Of a DNA stretch of 12,351 bases, positions 1-8,228 are shown in pieces. Within the stretch, counting starts at the first letter, position 1. Every line of letters starts with the position of its first letter. The notes beneath the pieces are model-generated. The model saw nothing but the letters and a program-made list of their open reading frames with translations, did no database searches and had not been told where the DNA came from. The translations under genes were made by a program, and so were the position numbers. The stretch lies in NCBI GenBank assembly GCA_036495025.1, contig DASXNO010000097.1:1-12351 (forward strand), written 5' to 3'. The stretch is from JAOPZY01 sp036495025. GTDB taxonomy: Bacteria > Actinomycetota > CADDZG01 > JAHWKV01 > JAOPZY01.

Positions 1-1322
1 TCGCGTTCAGCGGGGGGCCGGACTCGACCGCTCTGGCGCTGCTGGCAGTCTCCTGGGGTTGCGACGTCGTGCTCGGCCACGTCGACCACGCGATGAGGGC
101 GAGCTCGTCCGACGATGCCCGGCACTGCCGGGAGGTCGCCGCCAGCCTCCGTCTCCCCATCGAGGTCGTCCGGTTGCAGGAGGCTCCGGCGAACGAGGCC
201 GCGGCCCGGACGGCCCGCTACGAGGCCCTCGAGCGCATGGCCGACCGGGTCGAGGCCTCGGTCATCGCCACCGGCCACACCCTCGACGACGATGCGGAGA
301 CCGTTCTGCTGCGCCTGTGCCGGGGCGGCTTCCCGCTCGGCATCCCGCCCCGGCGGGGCAGGATCGTGCGCCCCCTGCTGTCGATGCGGCGGTGCGAGAC
401 CGCCCGGATGTGCGCCACGCAGGGGGTCCCGGTGCTCTCCGATCCCTCCAACCTCGACGAACGCTTGGCCCGCAACCGCATTCGCCACCGGGTCCTCCCG
501 CTCCTCGGCGACGACGGTGTGCTCGAGCTGGCCCGGTTGGCGGAGGCGACGCGCGCCGCCAAGGCCCGCCGTGACGCCGCGGTCGACCGCCTCGCCGCGG
601 CGCTCGTCCGTCGCCCGGTGCCGGGGACGGTCCTGTGCCTCGACCGCCCCTCCCTCGCCGCGCTGGGGGAGGGGCTCCGGGAGGGTGTCCTGCGGCGGGT
701 GCTGCAATCGGTGGGGATCGACCCCTCAGGGCGCCTCGTCCGCGACCTGTCCGTCAAGCTGGTGCCCGTGCCCGGCGCCCGCCTCGACCTGCCCGGTGGG
801 CTCATGGCCTGGACCGAGGGGGAGGAGCTCCTGGCCGGCCGGCCCCTGCCGCCCCCGCCGGAGGCAGCGATCGTTGCCCCGGGGACCACTCGCCTCCCGG
901 ACTGGGGCATCGAAGTCGTCACCGAGGTCGTCGCCCCGCCGGCGTCGCCACGCACCGGGGCATGGGAGGCCCTGCTCGACGGCCGTACCGCCGCCGCGGC
1001 CCTGGCCCTACGGTCCCGCCGGCCGGGCGACCGCTACCGGCCCCTGGGCGCCCCCGGTGAGCGAAAGCTGCAGGACGTGCTGGTCGACGGCAAGGTCCCC
1101 CGGGCGATCCGGGACCGGGTGCCGCTGCTCACCGCCGGCGGACGCCTCGTCTGGGTGGCCGGCCACCGGATTGCCCACGACGTCCGGATCACCGCGTCGT
1201 CGGCGTCGGCGCTTCGAGTGCGGATCCTCCCGCTGGCCCCGGACATGGCCCTGCCGGCAGCCCCGACCCCGGAGATCTCCGGTTCAGCCGGCAACTTGTC
1301 AACGGACAGGCACGCTCCATAG
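1..1322 (+). CDS. tilS: tRNA(Ile)-lysidine synthetase TilS, 5' end cut by window edge
   Basis: ATP-dependent enzyme that converts the wobble cytidine of the CAU-anticodon tRNA-Ile to lysidine, so that it reads AUA instead of AUG; cytosolic. The reading frame is open from base 3 (439 residues visible), and the start codon lies before the window. The PP-loop ATP-binding motif SGGPDS is at visible residues 3-8, so only a short N-terminus is missing. Further TilS signatures are GHTLDDDAETVL (about 91-102) and DPSN followed by RNRIRHRVLPLL (from about 147). A C-terminal tRNA-binding TilS_C domain is recognisable from LRSRRPGDRYRP to the end (about 335-410). It lies upstream of hpt, the usual actinobacterial order. 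The stop is TAG at 1320-1322. Identification is secure; the exact start cannot be seen. Confidence 0.95.
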   Translation, partial: AFSGGPDSTALALLAVSWGCDVVLGHVDHAMRASSSDDARHCREVAASLRLPIEVVRLQEAPANEAAARTARYEALERMADRVEASVIATGHTLDDDAETVLLRLCRGGFPLGIPPRRGRIVRPLLSMRRCETARMCATQGVPVLSDPSNLDERLARNRIRHRVLPLLGDDGVLELARLAEATRAAKARRDAAVDRLAAALVRRPVPGTVLCLDRPSLAALGEGLREGVLRRVLQSVGIDPSGRLVRDLSVKLVPVPGARLDLPGGLMAWTEGEELLAGRPLPPPPEAAIVAPGTTRLPDWGIEVVTEVVAPPASPRTGAWEALLDGRTAAAALALRSRRPGDRYRPLGAPGERKLQDVLVDGKVPRAIRDRVPLLTAGGRLVWVAGHRIAHDVRITASSASALRVRILPLAPDMALPAAPTPEISGSAGNLSTDRHAP

Positions 1323-1325
1323 CAT
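1296..1325 (+). promoter_or_regulatory. Candidate sigma-A promoter for hpt
   Basis: A -35-like TTGTCA at 1296-1301 (five of six matches to TTGACA) is followed after 18 bases by TAGCAT at 1320-1325 (four of six to TATAAT, fitting TAnnnT). Transcription would start near 1332, just past the tilS stop and about 30 bases before the hpt start. This would let hpt be transcribed separately from tilS. Seen by eye only. Confidence 0.45.
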
Positions 1326-1337
1326 GGGCGGCTCACT

Positions 1338-1353
1338 GGGAGGCGGAGGGAGG
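1338..1353 (+). promoter_or_regulatory. Ribosome binding site deciding the hpt start
   Basis: A purine-rich GGGAGGCGGAGGGAGG run ends nine bases before the ATG at 1363. It favours that start over the in-frame ATG at 1324, which would put the ribosome binding site inside the coding region and add a glycine/serine-rich extension (MGGSLGGGGRSAP) not expected in this family. Confidence 0.75.
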
Positions 1354-1362
1354 TCCGCACCG

Positions 1363-1911
1363 ATGCAGTTGCCACCTGACGTCGCCGAGGTCCTGCTCAC
1401 CGAGGAGATGATCCAGGACAAGATCCGGGAACTGGCGAAGCGGATCACCGACGACTACCGGGACCGGGACCTGCTCCTCGTCGGTGTGCTGAAGGGCGCC
1501 TTCATCCTGATGAGCGACCTCGCACGGCAGATCCCGCTGCCGCTCGAGTTCGACTTCATGGCGGTCTCCAGCTACGGCTCCGCCACCCGGACATCCGGCG
1601 TCGTGCGGATCTTGAAGGACCTCGACTTCGAGATCTCGGGACGCCACGTCCTCCTGGTCGAGGACATCATCGACTCCGGCCTGACCCTGCTGTACCTGCT
1701 CAAGTACCTGCAGACCCGTACCCCCGCGAGCCTCGAGGTCTGCGCCCTCATGCGCAAGAAGGGCATCCAGAAGGTGGCCCTCGACGTCCGGTACGAAGGT
1801 TTCGAGATCCCGCCAAGGTTCGTGGTGGGCTACGGCCTGGACTACCGGCAGAAGTACCGCAACCTGCCCTACGTCGCGGTCATGCGGGAGGATCCGCCGC
1901 ACTCCGGGTAG
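1363..1911 (+). CDS. hpt: Hypoxanthine phosphoribosyltransferase
   Basis: Purine salvage enzyme that joins hypoxanthine or guanine to PRPP, giving IMP or GMP and pyrophosphate; cytosolic, usually a tetramer. The product is 182 residues, normal for bacterial HPRT. The type I PRTase PRPP loop reads VEDIIDSG at about 99-106, with E100/D101 as ribose ligands and D104 as the likely catalytic acid. The flexible-loop segment SSYGSATRTSG (about 69-79) and GVLKGAFILMSDL near residue 41 are also typical. The start is the ATG with a strong purine-rich Shine-Dalgarno nine bases upstream. It follows tilS by 40 bases and precedes ftsH, a conserved order in actinobacteria. It probably has its own promoter in the tilS 3' end. 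Confidence 0.96.
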   Translation: MQLPPDVAEVLLTEEMIQDKIRELAKRITDDYRDRDLLLVGVLKGAFILMSDLARQIPLPLEFDFMAVSSYGSATRTSGVVRILKDLDFEISGRHVLLVEDIIDSGLTLLYLLKYLQTRTPASLEVCALMRKKGIQKVALDVRYEGFEIPPRFVVGYGLDYRQKYRNLPYVAVMREDPPHSG

Positions 1912-1921
1912 CCGGACCCGC

Positions 1922-1949
1922 GGGGAGGGGGACGGAACTCTACCTCCCC
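1922..1949 (+). terminator. Possible hairpin terminator after hpt
   Basis: GGGGAGG (1922-1928) is complementary to CCTCCCC (1943-1949), a perfect 7-bp GC-rich stem with a 14-base loop, 11 bases after the hpt stop. No T-tract follows, so it is not a canonical intrinsic terminator. It may be only a G-rich/C-rich stretch. It lies upstream of the predicted ftsH promoter, which suits a unit boundary. Confidence 0.3.
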
Positions 1950-1987
1950 CCGGGGATGATTCTCAAGATGTGGCTGTCCTGACACCG

Positions 1988-1996
1988 TGCTAGATT
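1988..1996 (+). promoter_or_regulatory. Extended -10 element for ftsH
   Basis: TGCTAGATT combines an extended -10 TGn with a TAnnnT hexamer (1991-1996). Nine bases separate it from the GTG start at 2006, so transcription starting about seven bases downstream would begin within a few bases of the start codon. No -35 is evident, and no Shine-Dalgarno precedes the GTG. This supports a leaderless or nearly leaderless mRNA, common in actinobacteria. Confidence 0.45.
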
Positions 1997-2005
1997 GGCG
2001 TTGCC

Positions 2006-3973
<1,968 letters not shown>

Positions 3974-4002
3974 GCGCGTAGGTTCCGCCCGTTCCATTCG
4001 GT

Positions 4003-5205
4003 TTGTCCGACCCCACGATTGACGACCGGCCCGGCTCCGGGCTCGGCCCCAAGCTCGCCGCCATCCGTGACGAGCTGCCGGCGGTCCAGCGGGGCGCCTT
4101 CCTCAACACCGGCAGCTTCGGCCCCCAGCCTCGCCGGGCGCACGAGGCCCTCGTCGCCTCGGACCTCGCCGACGTCACGCAGGGCCGGATGGGCCACAAG
4201 GTGTTCGAGCGGATGCTGGAGAGCCGGGCGCTCACCCGGGGGGTCTTTGCCGGGATCGTCGGCTGCGACCCCGCTGAGCTCGCCCTGACCCACAGCACCA
4301 CCGCGGGGATCAATATCGCCGTCATGGGTCTGGACTGGCAGCCGGGCGACCGGCTGGTCACCGCCAAGGCGGAACATCCCGCCGAGCTGAACCCCGCGGC
4401 AGTCCTGAAGCAGCGCCGCGGGGTCGAGGTCGTGGCGACGGACATCGGCCTCCCGGGCGTCGACCCGGTGGCAGCGCTGGCCGCCGCGCTCGATGAGGGC
4501 GGTGCCCGGGCGGTCCTGCTCTCGCACGTGTGCTGGACCACCGGGCTGGTCATGCCGGTCCGGGAACTGGCCGACGCCGCTCACCGCGCCGGTGCCGTGC
4601 TGATCATCGACTCCGCCCAGGGGGCCGGCGAGGTGCCGGTCGACGTCAAGGCCGCCGAGGTCGACGCTTACGCCTGCTCGGGCCAGAAGTGGCTGTGCGG
4701 CCCCTCGGGGACCGGCGCCCTCTACATCCGGCCCGACCGCATGGATGACTTCCAGCTGACCTTCGCCGGGTACGGGGCGGGCAAGGCAGCCCGGGACTGC
4801 TCGACGTTCGACATCACGCCAGATGCCGTGCGATTCGAGGCGATCACGCTCCACGGCCCGTCCCTCGATGCGCTGCGGGCGAGCCTGGAATGGCTGGAGG
4901 GCGACGAGGTGGGCCTGCCGTGGGCGCACGACCGCATCGCCGCCCTCGGCCGCCGCTGCCACGAGGCCCTCAGCGCCCTGCCGGGTGTGACCACCCTCGC
5001 CCCGGCGGATGAGATCGCGGGCCTTGTCGCCTTCACCGTCGCCGGGATGGAGCCGGAGCACCTCACCCAGGCCCTGGAGGACAAGGGCTTCTTCATCCGC
5101 AACGTCGAGTTCCCGGCGGCGAACCGGATCTCGACGGGCTTCTACAACACCGAGGACGAGATCGACGCGGTGGCGGCGGCCATCGGGGAGCTAGCCAGGG
5201 CGTAG
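4003..5205 (+). CDS. Class V aminotransferase-fold PLP enzyme, substrate unknown
   Basis: A 400-residue PLP-dependent enzyme of the cysteine desulfurase / isopenicillin N epimerase-like class V group; cytosolic. Visible features are the phosphate-binding segment HSTTAGIN (about 95-102), DSAQ with D203 expected to bind the pyridine nitrogen, CSGQKW with K229 as the likely Schiff-base lysine, and NRIS with R375 as a likely substrate carboxylate-binding arginine. The start is TTG at 4003; the frame is closed by a stop at 3979 and no ATG or GTG occurs near the N-terminus. It begins 29 bases after ftsH; a weak TAGGTT at 3979-3984 might be a -10. It runs convergent to the VOC gene. EgtE-type or desulfurase roles cannot be excluded, but no egt or Fe-S genes are nearby, so I assign no substrate. 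Confidence 0.88.
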   Translation: MSDPTIDDRPGSGLGPKLAAIRDELPAVQRGAFLNTGSFGPQPRRAHEALVASDLADVTQGRMGHKVFERMLESRALTRGVFAGIVGCDPAELALTHSTTAGINIAVMGLDWQPGDRLVTAKAEHPAELNPAAVLKQRRGVEVVATDIGLPGVDPVAALAAALDEGGARAVLLSHVCWTTGLVMPVRELADAAHRAGAVLIIDSAQGAGEVPVDVKAAEVDAYACSGQKWLCGPSGTGALYIRPDRMDDFQLTFAGYGAGKAARDCSTFDITPDAVRFEAITLHGPSLDALRASLEWLEGDEVGLPWAHDRIAALGRRCHEALSALPGVTTLAPADEIAGLVAFTVAGMEPEHLTQALEDKGFFIRNVEFPAANRISTGFYNTEDEIDAVAAAIGELARA

Positions 5206-5225
5206 CGCCGCTTCGCTCAGTGGCG
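5206..5225. terminator. Possible bidirectional hairpin between convergent genes
   Basis: CGCCGC (5206-5211) can pair with GTGGCG (5220-5225), six pairs including one G-T, around an eight-base loop. It begins just after the class V enzyme stop and spans the last codons of the convergent VOC gene. Position fits a shared terminator, but the stem is short and there is no T-tract on either side. Confidence 0.25.
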
Positions 5226-5960
5226 GTCGAGGGCTCCGAAGAGGTGGCCTTGCGGGTCCGTGAACATAACGACCCTGAGGCCCTCGGACATCGAGGTCGG
5301 GGGCATGACAATGGTGGCGCCGAGTTGTCCGGCCTTCTCCACCGTGGCCTCGAGGTCGGGGGTCTGGGCGTACACGGTGGTGTAGGACTGGCCATGAGGT
5401 CCCGTCCCGATGCCACCCTGGATGCCGGTGCCTGCTCCGGAGTCCATCTCCCAGTAGTCGAAGCCAGGGATGTCGTACTTTCTGGCCGTCCATCCGAACA
5501 GCTCGGAGTAGAAGGTCACGAGGGCCCCCCCGTCCGGGCCCATGACCTCGAACCAGATCACCGGTGCGCCGTTGCCCGCAGCGGGGACGCGGGCGCCCTC
5601 GGGTCCTCCGGGCGCCGGGCCGACCAGGCCCACCTCGTGGCCCTGGGGATCGGCGAACATTGCGAGGGAGACCGTCTCGGGGACGACCATCACCGGCTGG
5701 GTCGTTTTGCCACCGAGGGCCTCGGCCCGGTCCAGCGTCGCCTGCAGGTCGTCGCTTGCCACGTAGAACGCAACCTGGCCTGGCCCCTGCTGGGCGCCGC
5801 CGATGCCCCCGCTGATGCCGGATCCACCCTCGGTGTCGACGAACGCGTAGTTCATCTCGGGTACTGGGGTGATCTTCCAGCCGAACAACTCGCCGTAGAA
5901 CCTGTGCAGCTCCTCGGGGGTGGGACCGCTGATGTCGAAGTGCACGACGGCGCTGCCCAT
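5217..5960 (-). CDS. Tandem VOC (glyoxalase-like) domain protein
   Basis: A 247-residue protein made of two vicinal-oxygen-chelate domains (about 3-120 and 134-247), resembling the mycobacterial Cfp30B-type family; cytosolic, substrate unknown. Each half has the FYGELFGW/FYSELFGW motif, a GGIG turn and a terminal F(A/T)DPQGH segment, so it looks like an internal duplication. Half one has a His in its first strand (AVVHFDIS) and a Glu after QGH, the usual metal-ligand positions. Half two has Trp and Leu there, suggesting it has lost metal binding. The start is the ATG at 5960 because a strong AAAGGAGG lies six bases upstream; an in-frame ATG at 6050 would add 30 unconserved-looking residues. 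It is divergent from the YciI-like gene and convergent with the class V enzyme. A role in glyoxalase or antibiotic-resistance chemistry is possible but unsupported. Confidence 0.88.
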   Translation of the reverse strand: MGSAVVHFDISGPTPEELHRFYGELFGWKITPVPEMNYAFVDTEGGSGISGGIGGAQQGPGQVAFYVASDDLQATLDRAEALGGKTTQPVMVVPETVSLAMFADPQGHEVGLVGPAPGGPEGARVPAAGNGAPVIWFEVMGPDGGALVTFYSELFGWTARKYDIPGFDYWEMDSGAGTGIQGGIGTGPHGQSYTTVYAQTPDLEATVEKAGQLGATIVMPPTSMSEGLRVVMFTDPQGHLFGALDRH

Positions 5961-5966
5961 ACCTGG

Positions 5967-5974
5967 CCTCCTTT
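5967..5974 (-). promoter_or_regulatory. Strong Shine-Dalgarno of the VOC gene
   Basis: On the minus strand AAAGGAGG lies six bases before the ATG at 5960. It decides this start over the upstream in-frame ATG at 6050. Confidence 0.8.
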
Positions 5975-5982
5975 GCCGACCG

Positions 5983-6000
5983 CCGGCGCTGCGTCGCCGG
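5983..6000 (-). other. Hairpin in the VOC gene leader
   Basis: A perfect 6-bp inverted repeat, CCGGCG (5983-5988) and CGCCGG (5995-6000), with a six-base loop, sits eight bases upstream of the VOC Shine-Dalgarno. If transcribed it would form a stable GC hairpin close to the ribosome binding site. It could stabilise the mRNA, tune translation, or be chance in GC-rich DNA. Confidence 0.35.
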
Positions 6001-6037
6001 GCAAGCCATTCAATCCCATCCATCAATGCGTGACTAG

Positions 6038-6046
6038 TGCAAGAAT
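6038..6046 (+). promoter_or_regulatory. Extended -10 element for the YciI-like gene
   Basis: TGCAAGAAT aligns with TGCTAGATT before ftsH, and both lie exactly nine bases from the start codon. The hexamer AAGAAT matches TATAAT at four of six positions. No Shine-Dalgarno is visible before the ATG at 6056, which again suggests leaderless transcription. No convincing -35 was found. Confidence 0.38.
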
Positions 6047-6055
6047 CCACGCGGC

Positions 6056-6349
6056 ATGACAGTCACCGAACCCGCCTACGTCGCCGAGTGCACCTACGCC
6101 AGGGACGCTGGCGCCCGGCGCGGCCCGTTCCGGGAGGCGCACCTGACCCGCCTGGGGATGCTCTCCGACGAGGGCGCGCTGCTGCTCGCGGGTGCCTTCG
6201 ACGACCTGAGCGCGTCGCTGCTGGTGTTGGCGGTGGAGAGCGAGGAGGCCGTGGCTGCGATCGTCGAGACCGACGTCTACTGGAAGAACAAGGTCTGGAC
6301 CTCCTACAAGATCCGCAGGCTCAACCGCGTGGTCTTGGAGGACAGGTAG
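6056..6349 (+). CDS. YciI-like (YCII-related) small protein
   Basis: A 97-residue protein of the YCII-related family, a ferredoxin-like alpha/beta fold seen in small stand-alone proteins of mostly unknown function. The sequence shows the family pattern: R-x-x-HL near the N-terminus (H29, a proposed active-site residue), a LLLAG strand, an ESEEAVAAIVETD helix with Asp73, and a terminal WTSYKIRRLN strand. The Pro that often follows this Asp (DPY) is Val here. The start is ATG without a clear ribosome binding site, nine bases after a candidate extended -10. It is divergent from the VOC gene and stops 28 bases before folP, so it may be co-transcribed with the folate genes. Dehydrochlorinase-like or muconolactone-isomerase-like chemistry has been suggested for relatives; nothing here decides that. 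Confidence 0.82.
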   Translation: MTVTEPAYVAECTYARDAGARRGPFREAHLTRLGMLSDEGALLLAGAFDDLSASLLVLAVESEEAVAAIVETDVYWKNKVWTSYKIRRLNRVVLEDR

Positions 6350-6377
6350 GCAGCTCCGGGGGACTCGTGGACAAGGC

Positions 6378-7619
6378 ATGAGGCCGCTCCCGGAGGTCTG
6401 GCGCTGCCGGGATCTGACGTTCCGGGTCTCGGAGCGCACGCACGTGGTGGGCATCCTCAACGTCACGCCCGACTCGTTCTCCGACGGTGGCCGCTATGCG
6501 AACCTCGACGCCGCCGTGTCCCGGGCGGCCGAGATGGCGGCGGGAGGGGCCGACATCATCGACGTCGGCGGAGAGTCCACCCGCCCGGGCGCCCAGCCCG
6601 TCGACGAGGCCGAGGAGCTGCGGCGCGTGGTCCCGGTGATCGAGGCGCTCGTGGGGGAGGTCTCCGTGCCGATCTCGATCGACACCACGAAGGCGGCGGT
6701 CGCGGAGGCCGCCCTCGAGGCGGGGGCGGTCATCGTCAACGACGTGACCGCCCTGCGCGGCGACCGTCACATGCCGGAGGTGGTTGCGAGCTGGCAGGCG
6801 GGGCTGGTGCTCATGCACATGCTGGGGGAGCCCCGGACCATGCAGAAGGAACCCCGGTACGGCGACGTCGTCGCCGACGTCAGCGCCGCGCTGCTGGCGT
6901 GGGCCAAGGGGGCGGAGGCGTCGGGCATCGAACACGAACGCATCGTCATCGACCCGGGCATCGGCTTCGGCAAGACCCTCGAGCACAACCTGCTGCTGCT
7001 GCGCAACCTCGCGTCGCTGACGGTGCTCGGCTACCCCGTGCTCGTCGGGCCCTCCCGCAAGTCCTTCATCCACGCGGCTCTCGGCCTCCCGCTCGGCGAG
7101 CGCCTCGAGGCGACGGCCGGCGCGGTTGCGTGGTCGGTGGCCCAGGGAGCGCACCTGGTCCGGGTCCACGACGTCACGGAGATGGTCCGGGTCGTGCGGA
7201 TGACGGAGGCGATCCGCGACGCCGGGGCGTCGTTCGAGGACGACTTCGAGCCCCCGCCCGGCAGGGACAAGGTGATCATCCGGGGCCTCAGGGTCTTCGG
7301 CTACCACGGGGTCCACCCACACGAGCAGGAGCGGGGCCAGGACTTCGTCATCGACCTCGAGGCCCACCTCGACCTGCGCCCGGCGGGGCGCGGCGACGAC
7401 CTCGACGAGACCCTCGACTACTCCGACCTGTGCCGGCGGGCGACCGCCATCGTGGCAAGCGAGCGTTTCAACCTGATCGAGGCCCTCGCGGAGCGCCTTG
7501 CCGCCGAGGTGCTGGCGGACCCGAGGGTCGCCCGGACCGTGGTCCGGGTGGCCAAGCCGGCGGCCCTGGCGGGCCGCAGCGTCGACACGGTCCTCGTCGA
7601 GATCGAGCGCGAGCGGTGA
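6378..7619 (+). CDS. folP-folB: FolP-FolB fusion: dihydropteroate synthase / dihydroneopterin aldolase
   Basis: One 413-residue bifunctional folate enzyme. The N-terminal part (about 20-282) is dihydropteroate synthase, which condenses hydroxymethyl-dihydropterin diphosphate with p-aminobenzoate and is the sulfonamide target. It shows NVTPDSFSDGG (28-38), DVGGESTRPGA (62-72), DPGIGFGKT (192-200) and GPSRKSF (224-230). A short acidic/Pro linker (about 283-297) leads to dihydroneopterin aldolase (298-413), with GYHGVHPHEQERGQ (309-322) and the conserved Lys in AKPAAL (392-397). FolB cleaves dihydroneopterin to hydroxymethyl-dihydropterin. The middle step is by FolK, encoded next with a 4-nt overlap. 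The reading frame is continuous with no stop or ATG at the junction. The ATG start is preceded by a weak CGGGGG. Both domains keep key residues, so both are probably active. Confidence 0.95.
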   Translation: MRPLPEVWRCRDLTFRVSERTHVVGILNVTPDSFSDGGRYANLDAAVSRAAEMAAGGADIIDVGGESTRPGAQPVDEAEELRRVVPVIEALVGEVSVPISIDTTKAAVAEAALEAGAVIVNDVTALRGDRHMPEVVASWQAGLVLMHMLGEPRTMQKEPRYGDVVADVSAALLAWAKGAEASGIEHERIVIDPGIGFGKTLEHNLLLLRNLASLTVLGYPVLVGPSRKSFIHAALGLPLGERLEATAGAVAWSVAQGAHLVRVHDVTEMVRVVRMTEAIRDAGASFEDDFEPPPGRDKVIIRGLRVFGYHGVHPHEQERGQDFVIDLEAHLDLRPAGRGDDLDETLDYSDLCRRATAIVASERFNLIEALAERLAAEVLADPRVARTVVRVAKPAALAGRSVDTVLVEIERER

Positions 7620-8101
7620 CGGTTGCGTACATCGGGCTGGGATCCAACCTGGGCGACCGCCTCGGGTACCTGCAGGCCGCCGTCGCAGCCCTGTCCGCAC
7701 GAGGCCTCGAGCCCGCCGGCGTTTCCTCGGTCTACGAGAGCGACGCCCTCGGCCCGCCGCAGCCCGACTACCTCAACGCCGTCGTGTCCGTGTCCACGTC
7801 GTTGAGCGCCCGGGAGCTGCTGGAGGCGCTGAAGGCCATCGAGGCCGAGCTCGGCCGCCGGCAGGGACAGCGGTGGGGGCCACGGGAGATCGACCTCGAC
7901 CTGCTGCTCTACGGCGACGACATGCTGGAGGACGATGGCCTCACCGTCCCGCACCCCGAGATGACCAGGCGCTCGTTCGTGCTCGTGCCCCTGCTGGAGA
8001 TCGCTCCCGACCTGGACCTGCCGTCCGGGGAACCCGCCGCGGCCTTCCTGGAGCGGGATCCTGCCGGCATCCGCAGGGTCGGACCGCTGCGCGCTGGTTG
8101 A
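7616..8101 (+). CDS. folK: 2-amino-4-hydroxy-6-hydroxymethyldihydropteridine diphosphokinase
   Basis: HPPK transfers pyrophosphate from ATP to 6-hydroxymethyl-7,8-dihydropterin, giving the substrate of FolP; cytosolic. The product is 161 residues, normal for the family. It begins with the typical AYIGLGSNLGDR (4-15) and carries the HPPK signature RWGPREIDLDLLLYG at 86-100, with D93 and D95 as the probable Mg-binding pair. VPHPEMTRRSFVLVPLLEIAPD (111-132) is also diagnostic. The start is GTG at 7616, whose GTGA overlaps the folP-folB TGA; this suggests translational coupling. With the fused upstream gene it completes three consecutive folate steps. Confidence 0.96.
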   Translation: MTVAYIGLGSNLGDRLGYLQAAVAALSARGLEPAGVSSVYESDALGPPQPDYLNAVVSVSTSLSARELLEALKAIEAELGRRQGQRWGPREIDLDLLLYGDDMLEDDGLTVPHPEMTRRSFVLVPLLEIAPDLDLPSGEPAAAFLERDPAGIRRVGPLRAG

Positions 8102-8106
8102 CGTAT

Positions 8107-8171
8107 CGTTTCACGGAGAGTGGTATCTGAATCGGACGAACGCGCTGTTCGACCACTCTGCGTGACAAACG
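8107..8171. repeat. 65-nt imperfect palindrome between folK and panC
   Basis: The left arm CGTTT (8107-8111) plus CACGGAGAGTGGT (8112-8124) mirrors the right arm ACCACTCTGCGTG (8152-8164) plus AAACG (8167-8171). Only one mismatch (G-G) and a two-base bulge (AC, 8165-8166) interrupt 18 aligned positions. Inside, CGAAC (8137-8141) and GTTCG (8147-8151) form a second perfect 5-bp stem with a five-base loop, abutting the right outer arm. The structure starts five bases after the folK stop. Its right arm contains most of the panC -35. It could be an operator, a folK-end terminator hairpin, or a small element remnant. Confidence 0.7.
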
Positions 8172-8189
8172 ACCGGACATCCATATAAT
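8162..8189 (+). promoter_or_regulatory. Sigma-A-type promoter of panC
   Basis: GTGACA at 8162-8167 (five of six to TTGACA) is followed after 16 bases by a perfect TATAAT at 8184-8189, the best promoter in the window. Transcription would start near 8196, leaving a leader of about 33 bases with AAGGAA at 8212-8217 as ribosome binding site. The -35 lies inside the right arm of the palindrome at 8107-8171, so a factor bound there could block or control the promoter. Confidence 0.7.
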
Positions 8190-8228
8190 GGTGGTGACCG
8201 GTATCCCTTCCAAGGAACTGGATCCAAC

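Noticed and set aside
5961..6050. A longer start for the VOC gene at the ATG at 6050
   Set aside because: It would add 30 residues without family resemblance, bury the strong AAAGGAGG inside the gene, and leave only five bases to the divergent YciI-like start.
6321..7700. A 459-codon minus-strand frame across the folP-folB gene
   Set aside because: Same antisense effect of GC-rich codon use; its translation resembles no protein family and it overlaps a gene with full folate motifs.
8137..8151. CGAAC-GCGCT-GTTCG read as a LexA/SOS box
   Set aside because: The actinobacterial and Bacillus box is CGAAC-N4-GTTCG; here the spacer is five bases and panC is not an SOS gene. It fits better as the inner stem of the larger palindrome.
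8107..8171. The panC palindrome as an integron attC site or a tRNA-like gene
   Set aside because: The attC core motifs RYYYAAC and GTTRRRY are not at the ends, no integrase or cassette is present, and no T-arm or acceptor stem of a tRNA can be drawn.
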